NCBI RefSeq assembly: GCF_900492205.1
Contig: NZ_UEYQ01000002.1
Span: 310,001-374,000, forward strand
Source of the DNA: Ciceribacter sp. T2.26MG-112.2
Lineage (GTDB): Bacteria > Pseudomonadota > Alphaproteobacteria > Rhizobiales > Rhizobiaceae
DNA length: 64,000 bases
Direction of reading: 5' to 3'
Position 1 is the stretch's first letter, and each line of letters begins with the position of its first letter. Below the pieces are notes generated by a model that saw only the letters and a list, made by a program, of their open reading frames with translations, was not told where the DNA came from and ran no database searches. Positions 35,648 through 44,471 of the stretch are shown here, piece after piece. Position numbers and translations under genes: made by a program.

Positions 35648-36286
35648 GTGAGTGAGAAAACCGAAAAGCTCCTTTCCACCCTGAAGCTCCAGCCCGTCGT
35701 GCCGGTGCTGATCATCGAGGATGTGGCAACCGCCGTGCCATTGGCGAGGGCGCTGGTGGCTGGCGGACTGAAGGCGATCGAGATCACCATGCGCACCGAT
35801 GCGGCGCTGGAAGCTGTCCGTCGGGTTGCTGGGGAGGTCGAGGGCGCGGTGGTCGGTGCCGGCACCATCCTCAATCCGGCGCATTTCGAGGCCGCGGTCG
35901 AGGCCGGCTCGCAGTTCATCGTCAGCCCCGGCACGACGCGCGAACTCATCCATGCCGCCCGCGCTTCGGACATTCCGCTTTTGCCCGGTGCGGCTACGGC
36001 CAGCGAAGTGATGCAGCTTCGTGACGAAGGCTATCAGGTGCTGAAGTTCTTCCCCGCCGAGCAGGCCGGTGGTGCGGCCTATCTCAAGGCACTGTCCTCG
36101 CCGCTCGCCGGCACGCTGTTCTGCCCGACCGGCGGTATCTCGCTGAAGAATGCCAGGGACTACCTGTCGCTGCCCAACGTGGTCTGCGTCGGCGGCTCCT
36201 GGGTCGCGCCGAAGGAACTCGTTTCGGCCGGCGACTGGGCCGGCATCACAAAGCTCGCCACGGAAGCCTGCGCGCTGGCCGGCTGA
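35648..36286 (+). CDS. eda: 2-dehydro-3-deoxy-phosphogluconate aldolase
   Basis: Class I aldolase of the Entner-Doudoroff pathway cleaving KDPG to pyruvate and glyceraldehyde 3-phosphate, 212 aa. It starts with GTG 35648. E45-region EITMRT, T-loop GAGTIL, Schiff-base Lys in LKFFPAEQAGG and GGISLKNARDYL are conserved. The enzyme may also act on related 2-keto-3-deoxy sugars (KHG). It stands alone, oriented away from the CYTH gene; rhizobia rely on this pathway for glucose. Confidence 0.93.
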   Translation: MSEKTEKLLSTLKLQPVVPVLIIEDVATAVPLARALVAGGLKAIEITMRTDAALEAVRRVAGEVEGAVVGAGTILNPAHFEAAVEAGSQFIVSPGTTRELIHAARASDIPLLPGAATASEVMQLRDEGYQVLKFFPAEQAGGAAYLKALSSPLAGTLFCPTGGISLKNARDYLSLPNVVCVGGSWVAPKELVSAGDWAGITKLATEACALAG

Positions 36287-36378
36287 CCGGTCTCTGCAAT
36301 GAAAGCGCGGAAACGTCTTTGTATTTTCATGATCGGCTCCTTATCTAGCAGTCGATAATGAAACCGACGGAGATCCCG

Positions 36379-37074
36379 ATGTTCGACGCGAAGAAGCTGC
36401 TTGACCAATTTCTCGGCGCCCAGGTGCCGGGTTCGACCGGCACCGTGAAGCAGAAGGCCGGCGATGCCGTCCAGCTTGCCAAGGACAATCCGCTGGCGAC
36501 CGGCGCGATCGCCGCCGTTCTGCTGGGCACGAAGACCGGCCGCAATTTGGCCGGCAATGCGCTGACGCTCGGCGGTCTCGCCGCTATCGCCGGGATCGGC
36601 TACCAAGCCTACAAGAACTATCAGGCCGGCAAGGCGCCGCAGGACGTCGCCGAGGCCGAGCAGAAGCTGCTGCCGCCGCCGGCCGATTCGCCGTTTAGCC
36701 TGGAGGCGCCCGCAGCCTCCAACGATTTTGCCCTGACGCTGGTGCGGGCGATGATCGCGGCCGCCAAGTCCGACGGCCATATCGATGCGGCCGAGCGTGC
36801 CCGCGTGATGGACAAGATCCACCTTTCCGGTCTCGGGGCGGAAGCCGAAGCCTTCCTCGAAAAGGAACTGGCCACGCCGACCGATGTGGACGCACTGGTC
36901 AAGGCGGCGGTCAGCGAAGAGCAGAAGGTCGAACTCTACACCGCGTCGCGGCTGGCGATCGATCCTGACAGCCGGGCCGAGCGCGGCTATCTCGACCTGC
37001 TGGCCGGACGCCTCGGCCTTGCCGACGGGCTGGTCGACCATATCGAAGCGACGGTTGCGGCGGCGCAGGTCTGA
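36379..37074 (+). CDS. DUF533-family protein
   Basis: 231 aa from ATG 36379 (MFDAKKLLDQFLGAQ). It has a glycine-rich hydrophobic stretch (about residues 35-75), a Pro-rich linker, then a TerB-like helical domain (about 115-228) with VRAMIAAAKSDGHIDAAERARVM, an EF-hand-like acidic pattern typical of DUF533/YebE. The function of the family is unknown; E. coli YebE is an envelope-stress gene. Confidence 0.88.
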   Translation: MFDAKKLLDQFLGAQVPGSTGTVKQKAGDAVQLAKDNPLATGAIAAVLLGTKTGRNLAGNALTLGGLAAIAGIGYQAYKNYQAGKAPQDVAEAEQKLLPPPADSPFSLEAPAASNDFALTLVRAMIAAAKSDGHIDAAERARVMDKIHLSGLGAEAEAFLEKELATPTDVDALVKAAVSEEQKVELYTASRLAIDPDSRAERGYLDLLAGRLGLADGLVDHIEATVAAAQV

Positions 37075-37157
37075 TCCGCTTTCCAAGGCGATCCCGAGGC
37101 CAGTTGCCTTTGCCGGGCGGCTGGCCTAATCGTTTGCCGACACATCAAGAGGCAAGC

Positions 37158-37853
37158 ATGCGCGATCTTTCCACATTCAAGGGCTGCCCGGCACCGAAGC
37201 CGGTCCGGCTCGAAGGCCGTTTCGTCACTGTCGAGCCCTACGACAAGGCGACGCATTTGCAGGCCCTGTGGGACGGTCTCGGCGGCATGGGCATCAATCC
37301 GCTGCTGACCTATTTCACCCAGCCCGACTTCGCCGGGATCGATGATTTCGATGCTTGGCTCGACGGCGTTCAGACCAAAGGCGGCTGGGTTACGGAAGTC
37401 TTCTGTGACAAGCAGACGGGCAAGGTCGTCGGCATGGCCAATTACATGCGGGCGGATCCGGCCAATGGCGTGGTCGAAGTGGGCGGCGTCGCTCACGGCC
37501 CGGCGATGAGCCGCACGCCGCTCTCCACCGAGGCGCACTATCTGATGGCGCGCCACGTGTTCGACGATCTGGGCTATCGTCGCTACGAGTGGAAATGCCA
37601 TAATGAGAACTTGCCGAGCCGCACCACCGCGGAGCGCTACGGCTTCACCTTCGAGGGCGTGTTCCGCCAGCACATGCTGTCAAAGGGCAAGAACCGTGAC
37701 ACGGCATGGTTCTCGATGATCGACGGCGAGTGGCCGTTGATCAAGGCAGCGTTCGAGGCCTGGCTTTCACCCGACAATTTCACCGAAGACGGCAAGCAGG
37801 TGCGAAAGCTCGAAGAGATTCGGGCGGAGCTCACCAAGGGAGCGACGGCATGA
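37158..37853 (+). CDS. GNAT-family N-acetyltransferase (RimJ/RimL-like)
   Basis: 231 aa from ATG 37158 (MRDLSTFKGCPAPKPVRLEG; GAGGCAAGC upstream). The GNAT_3 fold is visible in VVGMANYMRADPANGVVEVGGV, the strand-4 region, and YRRYEWKCHNENLPSRTTAERYGF, typical of acyltransferases that modify protein N-termini or small molecules. Its stop overlaps the start of a 75-aa membrane protein gene (ATGA). Substrate unknown. Confidence 0.9.
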   Translation: MRDLSTFKGCPAPKPVRLEGRFVTVEPYDKATHLQALWDGLGGMGINPLLTYFTQPDFAGIDDFDAWLDGVQTKGGWVTEVFCDKQTGKVVGMANYMRADPANGVVEVGGVAHGPAMSRTPLSTEAHYLMARHVFDDLGYRRYEWKCHNENLPSRTTAERYGFTFEGVFRQHMLSKGKNRDTAWFSMIDGEWPLIKAAFEAWLSPDNFTEDGKQVRKLEEIRAELTKGATA

Positions 37854-38077
37854 ACGAGAACCAGAGCGAGAAGAAAAGCGACCGTTCGTCGGCCTATGCG
37901 GCGCTTGCCATCGTGCTCGGCTTCGGCCTCGTGCTGCTCGGCCTGCCGAAGCTGGTGCTGTGGATCGGCGATTTCTCGCCGGTCCTGGCGGCTGTCGTCG
38001 GCACCCTCGGCATCATGTCCTTCTTCATCGTGCTGTGGCTGCGCGCGCGCCACCAGAAGCGGCGCGACCGGTCCTGA
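37850..38077 (+). CDS. Small two-helix membrane protein (75 aa)
   Basis: Two hydrophobic segments (about residues 16-38 and 43-63) flanked by a hydrophilic N-terminus (NENQSEKKSDRSS) and basic C-terminus (RARHQKRRDRS). It is coupled by a 4-bp overlap to the GNAT gene, which supports real translation. No family recognised. It ends 5 bp from the convergent NicO-type gene. Confidence 0.7.
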   Translation: MNENQSEKKSDRSSAYAALAIVLGFGLVLLGLPKLVLWIGDFSPVLAAVVGTLGIMSFFIVLWLRARHQKRRDRS

Positions 38078-38082
38078 CCCAT

Positions 38083-39198
38083 TCAGGGCTGGAGAGAGGC
38101 GGCGAGCAGTAGCGCGCCGAGCGCGATGACCGCAAGCGCTCCGAGGATCTCGATCGCGTCGGCCACCCGGCGGGCCGTCGGTGAACCCGGTCCGGAGAGC
38201 CGCACCGCCAGGCCCTTGGCCGAAACCGCGAGGGCGGCGAGGAGAGACACGGTGATCGCGGTGCCGAGCGCCATGGCGAAGACCGAAAATATCCCACCGA
38301 GATAAAGCCCGTTCAACAGGGCGAAGGTCATCACCAGCAATGCCCCCGAGCAGGGCCTGAGGCCCACGGCGATGATGGCCGACCACGCTTCGCGCAGGCT
38401 GAAATTCTTGGAGGACAGGAGCCGTGGGTCGGGCAGGTGGGTGATGCCGCAATCGGGGCAGACCGAACCCGGTGCAAGTGCGTCATGGCCGTGGTCGACG
38501 CCGGTTGCGCGGAAAGACGATCCTGTTCTGGTTCCGGCGGCGGAGACGCCGGCTCCGCTCGTCGCGGTGGCCGTCGCCGGCAATCCGGGCGAATCGAACA
38601 GGCTGGCTGTCGATGGCGTCTGAAACAGCACGGCGCTGACCGGTGTCCGGCGTGCGATGCGCAGGGCGTTCAGCTTGCGCAGCAGGAGCCAGGTGCCGAA
38701 GGCGACGACCAGGGCGAAGCTGGTGATCTCCAATACCTGCGTGGCGTCGGTCATGGAAATCGCCGTGCCGCGCAGGACGGCATAGCCGAGCCCGACCAGG
38801 GCGATCGCCACGACGCCCTGCAGGAAGGCGGAAACGAAGGAAATGGCAACGCCGCGTCGCAGTTCGGTTTCGTTGGCGATCATGTAGGAGGAGATGACCG
38901 CCTTCCCGTGACCGGGTCCGGCGGCATGGAATACACCATAGGCGAACGACAGTCCGATCAGGGTCCACAAATGGGAGGGATCTTCGCGCATCGCTTTCAG
39001 CGCCCCGGTCAGCGCCCGATAGAAGGCCTGCTGGTTTTCGTTGACCCAGGCAAGCAAGCCGCCGAACGGACCCGTCGTCTGGAATGCCGGCTCCGCCGTT
39101 CCGATGCCGAGCGGCGAGGCGGCGTGCGCCAGCGTGGCCGCGACGATCAGGATAAGGGCCGCACCGGCTGCCGGCCCGACAAGGCGGCGCATCAGCAT
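38083..39198 (-). CDS. NicO/RcnA-family nickel/cobalt transporter
   Basis: 371 aa, signal-like N-terminus then six membrane segments. Family motifs are GVFHAAGPGHGKAVISSYM (about residues 85-105) and AVGLRPCSGALLVM in the second half. Between them lies a ~70-residue soluble loop with HGHD and CPDCGITH metal-binding-like clusters. Members export or move Ni2+/Co2+. It overlaps the DUF1007 gene by 7 bp; DUF1007-NicO pairs are common in alphaproteobacteria. Confidence 0.9.
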   Translation of the reverse strand: MLMRRLVGPAAGAALILIVAATLAHAASPLGIGTAEPAFQTTGPFGGLLAWVNENQQAFYRALTGALKAMREDPSHLWTLIGLSFAYGVFHAAGPGHGKAVISSYMIANETELRRGVAISFVSAFLQGVVAIALVGLGYAVLRGTAISMTDATQVLEITSFALVVAFGTWLLLRKLNALRIARRTPVSAVLFQTPSTASLFDSPGLPATATATSGAGVSAAGTRTGSSFRATGVDHGHDALAPGSVCPDCGITHLPDPRLLSSKNFSLREAWSAIIAVGLRPCSGALLVMTFALLNGLYLGGIFSVFAMALGTAITVSLLAALAVSAKGLAVRLSGPGSPTARRVADAIEILGALAVIALGALLLAASLQP

Positions 39199-39830
39199 GT
39201 CAGCTCGAGCCTCGTGGCGAACAGCTTGGTCATGTCAGTGCCGGCCGGATCGTCGAAAAAGGCCGAGGTCAGATTGGCCTGGTTTTCGGCCAGGACCTGG
39301 TCCGGGTCGGGCCGAACCACGGCGCGCTTGCACAGCTTGAAGCCTTCGCCCTCGCTCACCATGTCCTCGTCCTTGGCAAAATCGATGGCGGTATACATGG
39401 TCGGGTCATAGACGCCGATGGTGAGTTTGCCCTTCAGCGGCAGCGTCTTTTCCGGCTTTGCGACGAAGAAGACGAGCAATTGATTGTCCTTGAAATCGAC
39501 ATTGAACACCTCCGGCCTGGCGACCGGGACCGCCGCGCCATTGGCGGTGATCGAGGTGAAGTAGCCGTAATCGGCAAGCGAGGTGCGGATCGTCTCGGCG
39601 ATCTCGTTGAGTTCGCTATGATCGAGTTTCAGGTCGCTGTTCTTGTCGAAATCCATCAGGACGCTCGACGAGAAGATGTCGTCGAAGCGCCAGACATTGC
39701 GCAGTTCGGCAAGGTTTCCATCCGCACCGGAGACGATTTCGAGGCGCGCCTCGGCAAAGACATGGGGATGGGCGATAGCAGGGAGGGGCGCGCCGAGGAG
39801 CGCCGCGATGAATGCCAAATGTGTTTTCAT
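39192..39830 (-). CDS. DUF1007-family periplasmic protein, partner of the NicO transporter
   Basis: 212 aa from ATG 39830. The signal peptide MKTHLAFIAALLGAPLPAIA is followed directly by HPHVFAEARLEI, the His-rich N-terminus typical of DUF1007, which would form a metal site after cleavage (amino group plus two His). A Ca-binding-like segment DFDKNSDLKLDHSELNEI sits in the middle. It is exported to the periplasm and likely feeds or senses metal for the downstream NicO protein. Confidence 0.88.
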   Translation of the reverse strand: MKTHLAFIAALLGAPLPAIAHPHVFAEARLEIVSGADGNLAELRNVWRFDDIFSSSVLMDFDKNSDLKLDHSELNEIAETIRTSLADYGYFTSITANGAAVPVARPEVFNVDFKDNQLLVFFVAKPEKTLPLKGKLTIGVYDPTMYTAIDFAKDEDMVSEGEGFKLCKRAVVRPDPDQVLAENQANLTSAFFDDPAGTDMTKLFATRLELTC

Positions 39831-39921
39831 GCCTGCCCGCCTTCGTTCCGCGAATCCCAGTCCGATCCCTGTCCGACAATTTCGACGGAATTGGGACTGC
39901 GACGCCCGCCGTTCAATGGTC

Positions 39922-40815
39922 TCAGCCTTTCTGGCGAAACCAGGCATGAAGGTAATCCACGAAGGCGCGGACCTTGGCCGGCAGGTAGCGCCGATGGGGA
40001 TAGACGGCATAGATGCCGCGATCCTTCGGCAGGTAGTCGTCGAACAGGGAAACGAGTTCACCCGTTTCGATATAGGGGCCGGCGATGAAGTCGGGGATCA
40101 TCGCGACACCCAGCCCGGCGCGCGCCGCACGCAGGGTGGCAAGCGGGCTGTTGACCTCGATCGGACCGCTGACCGCGACCGAGATCGCCCCGCCCTGCGG
40201 ATCGACGAATCGCACGGTGTTGTGCGCACGGGAGTTGGTGTCGACGAGGAAGGCTACGCGGGAGAGATCCTGCGGATGGTCAAGCGGTCCGTGCATCTCG
40301 ACGAAGGCGGGCGTCGCGCAGGCATAGACCCGGAAGTCCGAGAGCTTCTTGGCGATGAGGGCGGAATCATCCAGCTTGGTGATGCGGATCGCCAGGTCGA
40401 ACCCCTCCTCGACCAGGTCGACGAAGCGGTCCTCGGCGACGATCTCGAGCGACAGATCCGGATTTTCGGTGGCGAAATCGATCAGAGACTGGCCCACTTC
40501 GGCATCGATGAAGGTGCGCGGCACGGTGATCTTCAGCTTGCCCTTCAGGTCCGTGATGTTTTCCCGCACCAGATCGGCCAGGCTGTCGATCTCCTTGAGG
40601 ATCTCCGTTGCGCTGCGATAATAGGTATGGCCGGCCTCGGTCATCGAAAATTGCCGCGTCGTGCGGTTGAGGAGGAGCGCGCCGAGTTCGTCCTCCAGTT
40701 CGCGCACATATTTGGACAGCAGCGCCTTGGACCGCCCGGTCTTTCGCGCGGCGGCGGAAAACCCTTCGGCTTCGACCACGTCGATAAAGGCGCGGATGCG
40801 CGTCAGCGTGTCCAT
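39922..40815 (-). CDS. LysR-family transcriptional regulator
   Basis: 297 aa from ATG 40815 (MDTLTRIRAFIDVVEAEGFS); the 14-residue upstream extension is not family-like. The HTH is SAAARKTGRSKALLSKYVRELEDELG and the effector domain begins near residue 90 (GKLKITVPRTF). The subgroup resembles the AaeR/DmlR-like LysR proteins. The convergent or divergent targets are unclear: the DUF1007/NicO genes lie downstream on the same strand and the decarboxylase is divergent. Confidence 0.93.
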   Translation of the reverse strand: MDTLTRIRAFIDVVEAEGFSAAARKTGRSKALLSKYVRELEDELGALLLNRTTRQFSMTEAGHTYYRSATEILKEIDSLADLVRENITDLKGKLKITVPRTFIDAEVGQSLIDFATENPDLSLEIVAEDRFVDLVEEGFDLAIRITKLDDSALIAKKLSDFRVYACATPAFVEMHGPLDHPQDLSRVAFLVDTNSRAHNTVRFVDPQGGAISVAVSGPIEVNSPLATLRAARAGLGVAMIPDFIAGPYIETGELVSLFDDYLPKDRGIYAVYPHRRYLPAKVRAFVDYLHAWFRQKG

Positions 40816-41353
40816 TGATGGGCTCCTCCAGAGACTCTGGTTGAACTGTGAACACAACGGCTGGATCGTTCAATCATTTTTCTACCCCCAAGCTCAAAAA
40901 ACGCTTGATTATGACCGCGAACATTCTTATCTCCCGTTCAGCCCAAAGTCGCACGTGCCCATGGGTGTCCGCCGACCCTCGATGTGGTGAGGAAATCGGT
41001 AAGGTACCTGGAACTAACCCCTCCAGTCGCTATTCCGGCCATCCGGGAAATGCGAGGACATCTGAAGCAACGACGGTGCGGGCCTTTCTAGTCTCTTCCG
41101 GCTTTCCATCAGCCGGAGTTACTTCAGAGGCACACCATCATTGCCGGAAGTGCGGTCGGGTCATCCCACCAATCCATGGCAGACAAAGCCGAACTGACGC
41201 TCCTGGCAGGGTGTCTGTTCACTATACGCGCTTCGAGCGCTCGTACGGTATCAGCGTCTCCACCGGCTGGTTTCGATCGGGTTCTCGTCGTCCTTTGTCC
41301 TTCCGAACTCGGCAACGAGTCCGGGAACCTTGGCACTTGAGAGGGATTGACCC
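40816..41353 (+). promoter_or_regulatory. Long leader of the ornithine decarboxylase gene (candidate speF-type RNA)
   Basis: A clear promoter, TTGATT (40905-40910), 17-bp spacer, TATCTC (40928-40933), would give a 5' leader of about 410 nt before ATG 41354. Alphaproteobacterial ornithine decarboxylase genes are known to carry a conserved structured leader, the speF motif, and this is the expected position. I see local stems (for example CGCGCTTCGAGCGCT near 41225) but could not check the full consensus. An unusual ORF overlap is reported in the findings. Confidence 0.6.
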
Positions 41354-42487
41354 ATGACCACCGCTCGTATCCTCGACTTCATCAACACCCGACGTCCGGA
41401 AGGTCCCTGCCTCGTGGTCGACCTCGATGTCGTGCGCGATAATTACGGTGCTTTCCGCCACGCCCTGCCGGACAGCGCGATCTACTATGCCGTCAAGGCC
41501 AATCCGGCTCCGGAGATCCTCAAGCTGCTCGCCTCGTTGGGCTCGAGCTTCGATTGCGCCTCCGTTGCCGAAATCCAGATGGCGCTCGATGCCGGCGCAA
41601 CCGCTGGCCGGATCTCCTACGGCAACACGATCAAGAAGGAACGGGACATTGCCCGGGCGCACGCGCTCGGCATCAGCCTGTTTGCCGTCGACAGCCATGA
41701 GGAAGTCGAGAAGGTCGCCCGCGCGGCCCCCGGCGCCCGCGTGTTCTGCCGCGTCCTGACCGATGGCGAAGGCGCCGAATGGCCGCTGTCGCGCAAGTTC
41801 GGCTGCGTGCCGCAGATGGCCGTCGACGTGCTCGTCTACGCCCACCAACTGGGACTCGATTCGTTCGGCGTGTCCTTCCATGTCGGTTCGCAGATGACCA
41901 AGGTCGATGCCTGGGATTCGGCCCTTGCCGATGCCAAGCGCGTCTTCACCTCGCTCGCCAAGCAGGGCATCCACCTGCAGATGGTGAACATGGGCGGCGG
42001 CTTCCCGACCAAGTACCTGCGCGACATCCCTTCGGCGGAAGCCTATGGCCGTGCGATCAATGGTGCGCTGAAGAAGCATTTCGGCAATCACATTCCGCAG
42101 ACCATCATCGAGCCGGGTCGCGGCATGGTGGGCAATGCTGGCGTGATCAAGGCCGAAGTCGTGCTGGTTTCGAAGAAGTCGGACAACGACGCGCATCGCT
42201 GGGTGTTCCTCGACATCGGCAAGTTCGGCGGTCTGGCCGAAACCATGGACGAGGCGATCCGTTACCCGATCCGCACGGATCGCGACATGGACGAGATGGA
42301 GCCCTGCGTGCTCGCCGGCCCGACCTGCGATTCGGCCGACGTCATGTACGAGAAGAACATGTATCCGCTACCCGTCTCCCTGACGATCGGCGACGAGGTT
42401 CTGATCGAGGGCACGGGCGCCTATACGACGACCTACTCGGCGGTCGCCTTCAACGGCTTCGAGCCGCTCAAGGCCTACGTGATCTAG
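41354..42487 (+). CDS. odc: Ornithine decarboxylase (fold III, PLP-dependent)
   Basis: Makes putrescine from ornithine, 377 aa. The PLP Lys is K48 in YAVKANP; the glycine loop is GGGFP (214-218), EPGRG binds the phosphate (253-257), and the catalytic Cys is C325 in GPTCDSADVMYEK. It is the eukaryote-like/alanine-racemase-fold type found in alphaproteobacteria, not the large fold I enzyme. It may also accept lysine. GAGAGGG lies 9 nt before the ATG. Regulation is likely through the leader upstream. Confidence 0.95.
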   Translation: MTTARILDFINTRRPEGPCLVVDLDVVRDNYGAFRHALPDSAIYYAVKANPAPEILKLLASLGSSFDCASVAEIQMALDAGATAGRISYGNTIKKERDIARAHALGISLFAVDSHEEVEKVARAAPGARVFCRVLTDGEGAEWPLSRKFGCVPQMAVDVLVYAHQLGLDSFGVSFHVGSQMTKVDAWDSALADAKRVFTSLAKQGIHLQMVNMGGGFPTKYLRDIPSAEAYGRAINGALKKHFGNHIPQTIIEPGRGMVGNAGVIKAEVVLVSKKSDNDAHRWVFLDIGKFGGLAETMDEAIRYPIRTDRDMDEMEPCVLAGPTCDSADVMYEKNMYPLPVSLTIGDEVLIEGTGAYTTTYSAVAFNGFEPLKAYVI

Positions 42488-42506
42488 TATCACCGGGTCT
42501 TTCGAC

Positions 42507-42532
42507 GACCGCGCCGGTTAAACCGGCGCGGC
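42507..42532 (+). terminator. Hairpin after the decarboxylase gene
   Basis: CCGCGCCGGTT-A-AACCGGCGCGG stem with a very short loop, but no T-run follows, so it may only pause transcription; the GNAT gene 45 bp on could be in the same mRNA. Confidence 0.45.
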
Positions 42533-42577
42533 GCAACAAACCATCATCGGAAACACTTCTTGGTACGGGAGGCCACC

Positions 42578-43177
42578 ATGGCCGCTGTTCTGGACGTCGT
42601 GCGCGCGTTTTTCGCGCCGCAAACTGCACCTGCCTTTGTCATCGATGCCGAAACGCCGGCCGATGTCGTGGCCCGCGAGGCCTTGCTCGACCGTGCCATG
42701 GGGGCCGGCCGGCGCAAGAAGTCGTCGGAAAAGATCCGCAAGGACCGTCTGCCGGCCGAAGGCCTGGCGCTGGTCGCCCGCGACCGCCAAGGCCATGTCA
42801 TCGCCACGGTGCGGCTGTGGAATGTCGAGGCCGGCGTCAGCCGCGAAGGCCACCCCATCGACGCGCTGCTGCTCGGCCCGCTGGCGGTCGATCCCGCCCA
42901 CGAGGGCAAGGGCATCGGCTCGGCGCTGATGCGTGCAGCGATGTTGGAAGCGCGCAAGCGCAACCACGGCGCCATCCTGCTGGTCGGTGATGCGGGCTAT
43001 TACGAGCGCTTCGGTTTCTTCGCGCAAAAGGCACAGCATCTCGTGATGCCGGGGCCGTTCGCCCGCGAGCGCTTTCTGGCGATCGAGCTGAAAGCCGGCT
43101 GGCTCGAGGGGGCTGCCGGCATGGTGGTCGCCTCCGGCCGCAAGCTGTCGCATGCGCCGCGCCGCCACGTCGCCTGA
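42578..43177 (+). CDS. GNAT-family N-acetyltransferase
   Basis: 199 aa from ATG 42578 (GGGAGG 6 nt upstream). The acetyl-CoA loop is LAVDPAHEGKGIGSALMRAA (about residues 105-125), then GDAGYYERFGF, the YhbS-like pattern. It closely follows the decarboxylase, an arrangement I recall from other Rhizobiales, so polyamine acetylation is possible but unproven; YhbS-like proteins have varied substrates. Confidence 0.9.
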   Translation: MAAVLDVVRAFFAPQTAPAFVIDAETPADVVAREALLDRAMGAGRRKKSSEKIRKDRLPAEGLALVARDRQGHVIATVRLWNVEAGVSREGHPIDALLLGPLAVDPAHEGKGIGSALMRAAMLEARKRNHGAILLVGDAGYYERFGFFAQKAQHLVMPGPFARERFLAIELKAGWLEGAAGMVVASGRKLSHAPRRHVA

Positions 43178-43504
43178 GCACCAGACAGGTCCGCGCCCCC
43201 GGTAGAGTTCGACGCGTCTCGCGTCTGGAGCCGCCGGTGCGGGTGCGGGCCTTGCATCCCGCCGTGGGGACGCGGTGGGGCGAACGCCCCCTCTCCATCC
43301 ACGGCGAGGGGGCGTTTCTGCGTCTGCATCCGGTTGGATTTCGCCCCCGCTGCGGCGTGTCCTTCCGGTGTCACTCCGGAAAAAAACAGCGAAGGCGCGG
43401 AACAATTCGCGCCCTCATGCTTGTTAGTCTTCGTGTGGCGCGTTTCGTCACGGCAGAGCGTCTGTTCCCGCGATGCGGGGCAGCCTTGAGAGGGAGTAGC
43501 AGCA
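43178..43504. other. 327-bp non-coding region with terminator hairpin
   Basis: AACGCCCCCTC (43283-43293) pairs with GAGGGGGCGTT (43306-43316) and is followed by TCTGCGT, a likely end for the upstream transcript. A smaller dyad GGCGCG...CGCGCC lies near 43394-43413. The porin promoter should be in the last 100 bp. Confidence 0.6.
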
Positions 43505-44143
43505 ATGATGAAGAAACTCGGATGGGGCGCGCTGGCGCTCGTCATAACGTCCACGCCGGTTCTTTCCGCAGATGCCGTTATCGAGGCTCCGGCCGTGCCG
43601 CCGGAAGTCGTGGAGACCACGCCGGTGTTTAGCTGGGCCGGCGGTTACATCGGTCTGCATGGCGGCTATGGCTGGGGCGAGGGGGACTTCTATGATGGCG
43701 TCACCTCGGCCTCCGACGATTTCGACGGCGGCCGCTTCGGTGGTTTCGTCGGCTATAACTGGGGCTTCGGCTCCGCCGCGATCGTCGGCCTCGAGGCCGA
43801 TCTCAATTATGACTGGAACGAGAACAGCTACGGCGCCGTGGATGTCGGCACCGGCCTGAACGGCTCGGTCCGTGGACGCGTCGGCTATGCCATGGACCGC
43901 GTCCTGCTTTACGCGGCCGGTGGCTGGACGGCGACCGATTTCTCCGTCGAGGGCGGCGGGTTCGACGAAAGCGAAATGCTGAACGGCTGGACGCTTGGCG
44001 CCGGCTTCGACTATGCCGTCACCGACCGGATCTTCACGAGGCTCGAATATCGCTACAACGATTATTTCGAGAAGGACATCCTCGGCGTCGATACCGACTT
44101 CAACCAGCATGTGGTCAATGTCGGCCTGGGCGTGAAGTTCTAG
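43505..44143 (+). CDS. Omp25/RopB-like outer-membrane beta-barrel protein
   Basis: 212 aa. The signal peptide MMKKLGWGALALVITSTPVL is cleaved near residue 22. The mature protein opens with a Pro/Val/Glu-rich linker and then FSWAGGYIGLHGGYGWGEG, typical of the Brucella Omp25/Omp31 and rhizobial RopB 8-stranded barrel (OMP_b-brl). Repeating aromatic strands and a C-terminal Phe (VGLGVKF) are present. A structural outer-membrane protein is likely; no channel role can be inferred. Confidence 0.92.
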   Translation: MMKKLGWGALALVITSTPVLSADAVIEAPAVPPEVVETTPVFSWAGGYIGLHGGYGWGEGDFYDGVTSASDDFDGGRFGGFVGYNWGFGSAAIVGLEADLNYDWNENSYGAVDVGTGLNGSVRGRVGYAMDRVLLYAAGGWTATDFSVEGGGFDESEMLNGWTLGAGFDYAVTDRIFTRLEYRYNDYFEKDILGVDTDFNQHVVNVGLGVKF

Positions 44144-44163
44144 TCGTCGGGACAGGCGACTTC

Positions 44164-44191
44164 GCTCCGGCTTCCGCTGCGAAGCCGGAGC
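44164..44191 (+). terminator. Hairpin after the Omp25-like gene
   Basis: GCTCCGGCTTC / GAAGCCGGAGC, 11-bp perfect stem with a 6-nt loop, 20 bp past the stop; only a weak T-rich tail follows. Confidence 0.6.
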
Positions 44192-44389
44192 CCATCGTCT
44201 GCGCCGGACAGCGCCGATCGGAGATGAGAATCAGTAGTTACGGAACGGGTTTGCAGGTCCTGTTCGGCGTTACGGCGCCCTTTGCAAGCGGCGCGCGGCG
44301 CCAGGATTTTCAATCGTCAAATCTGGCCGTGGCGGAATTGTGACAGGTGCGGCGCAGCGGCTCCAACCGATTGTTTTCCAAAGCATGTA

Positions 44390-44432
44390 TTGATCTAGCT
44401 CAATCGTCCTTGCGTTGCGGGCGGCCTATTTT
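44390..44432 (+). promoter_or_regulatory. FNR/FixK-type box and -10 element upstream of ompW
   Basis: TTGATCTAGCTCAA (44390-44403) matches the TTGAT-N4-ATCAA consensus with one mismatch. TATTTT (44427-44432) lies 33 bp from its centre, the spacing of a class II activated promoter (site near -41.5). E. coli ompW is known to be FNR-regulated, which supports the reading. Confidence 0.7.
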
Positions 44433-44471
44433 GTGCACGGCACAAGCCACCGATTATTCAAGGAGAGATTT

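Noticed and set aside
43178-43500. Coding frame in the gap before the Omp25-like gene
   Set aside because: Frames here lack start signals and cover a terminator hairpin.
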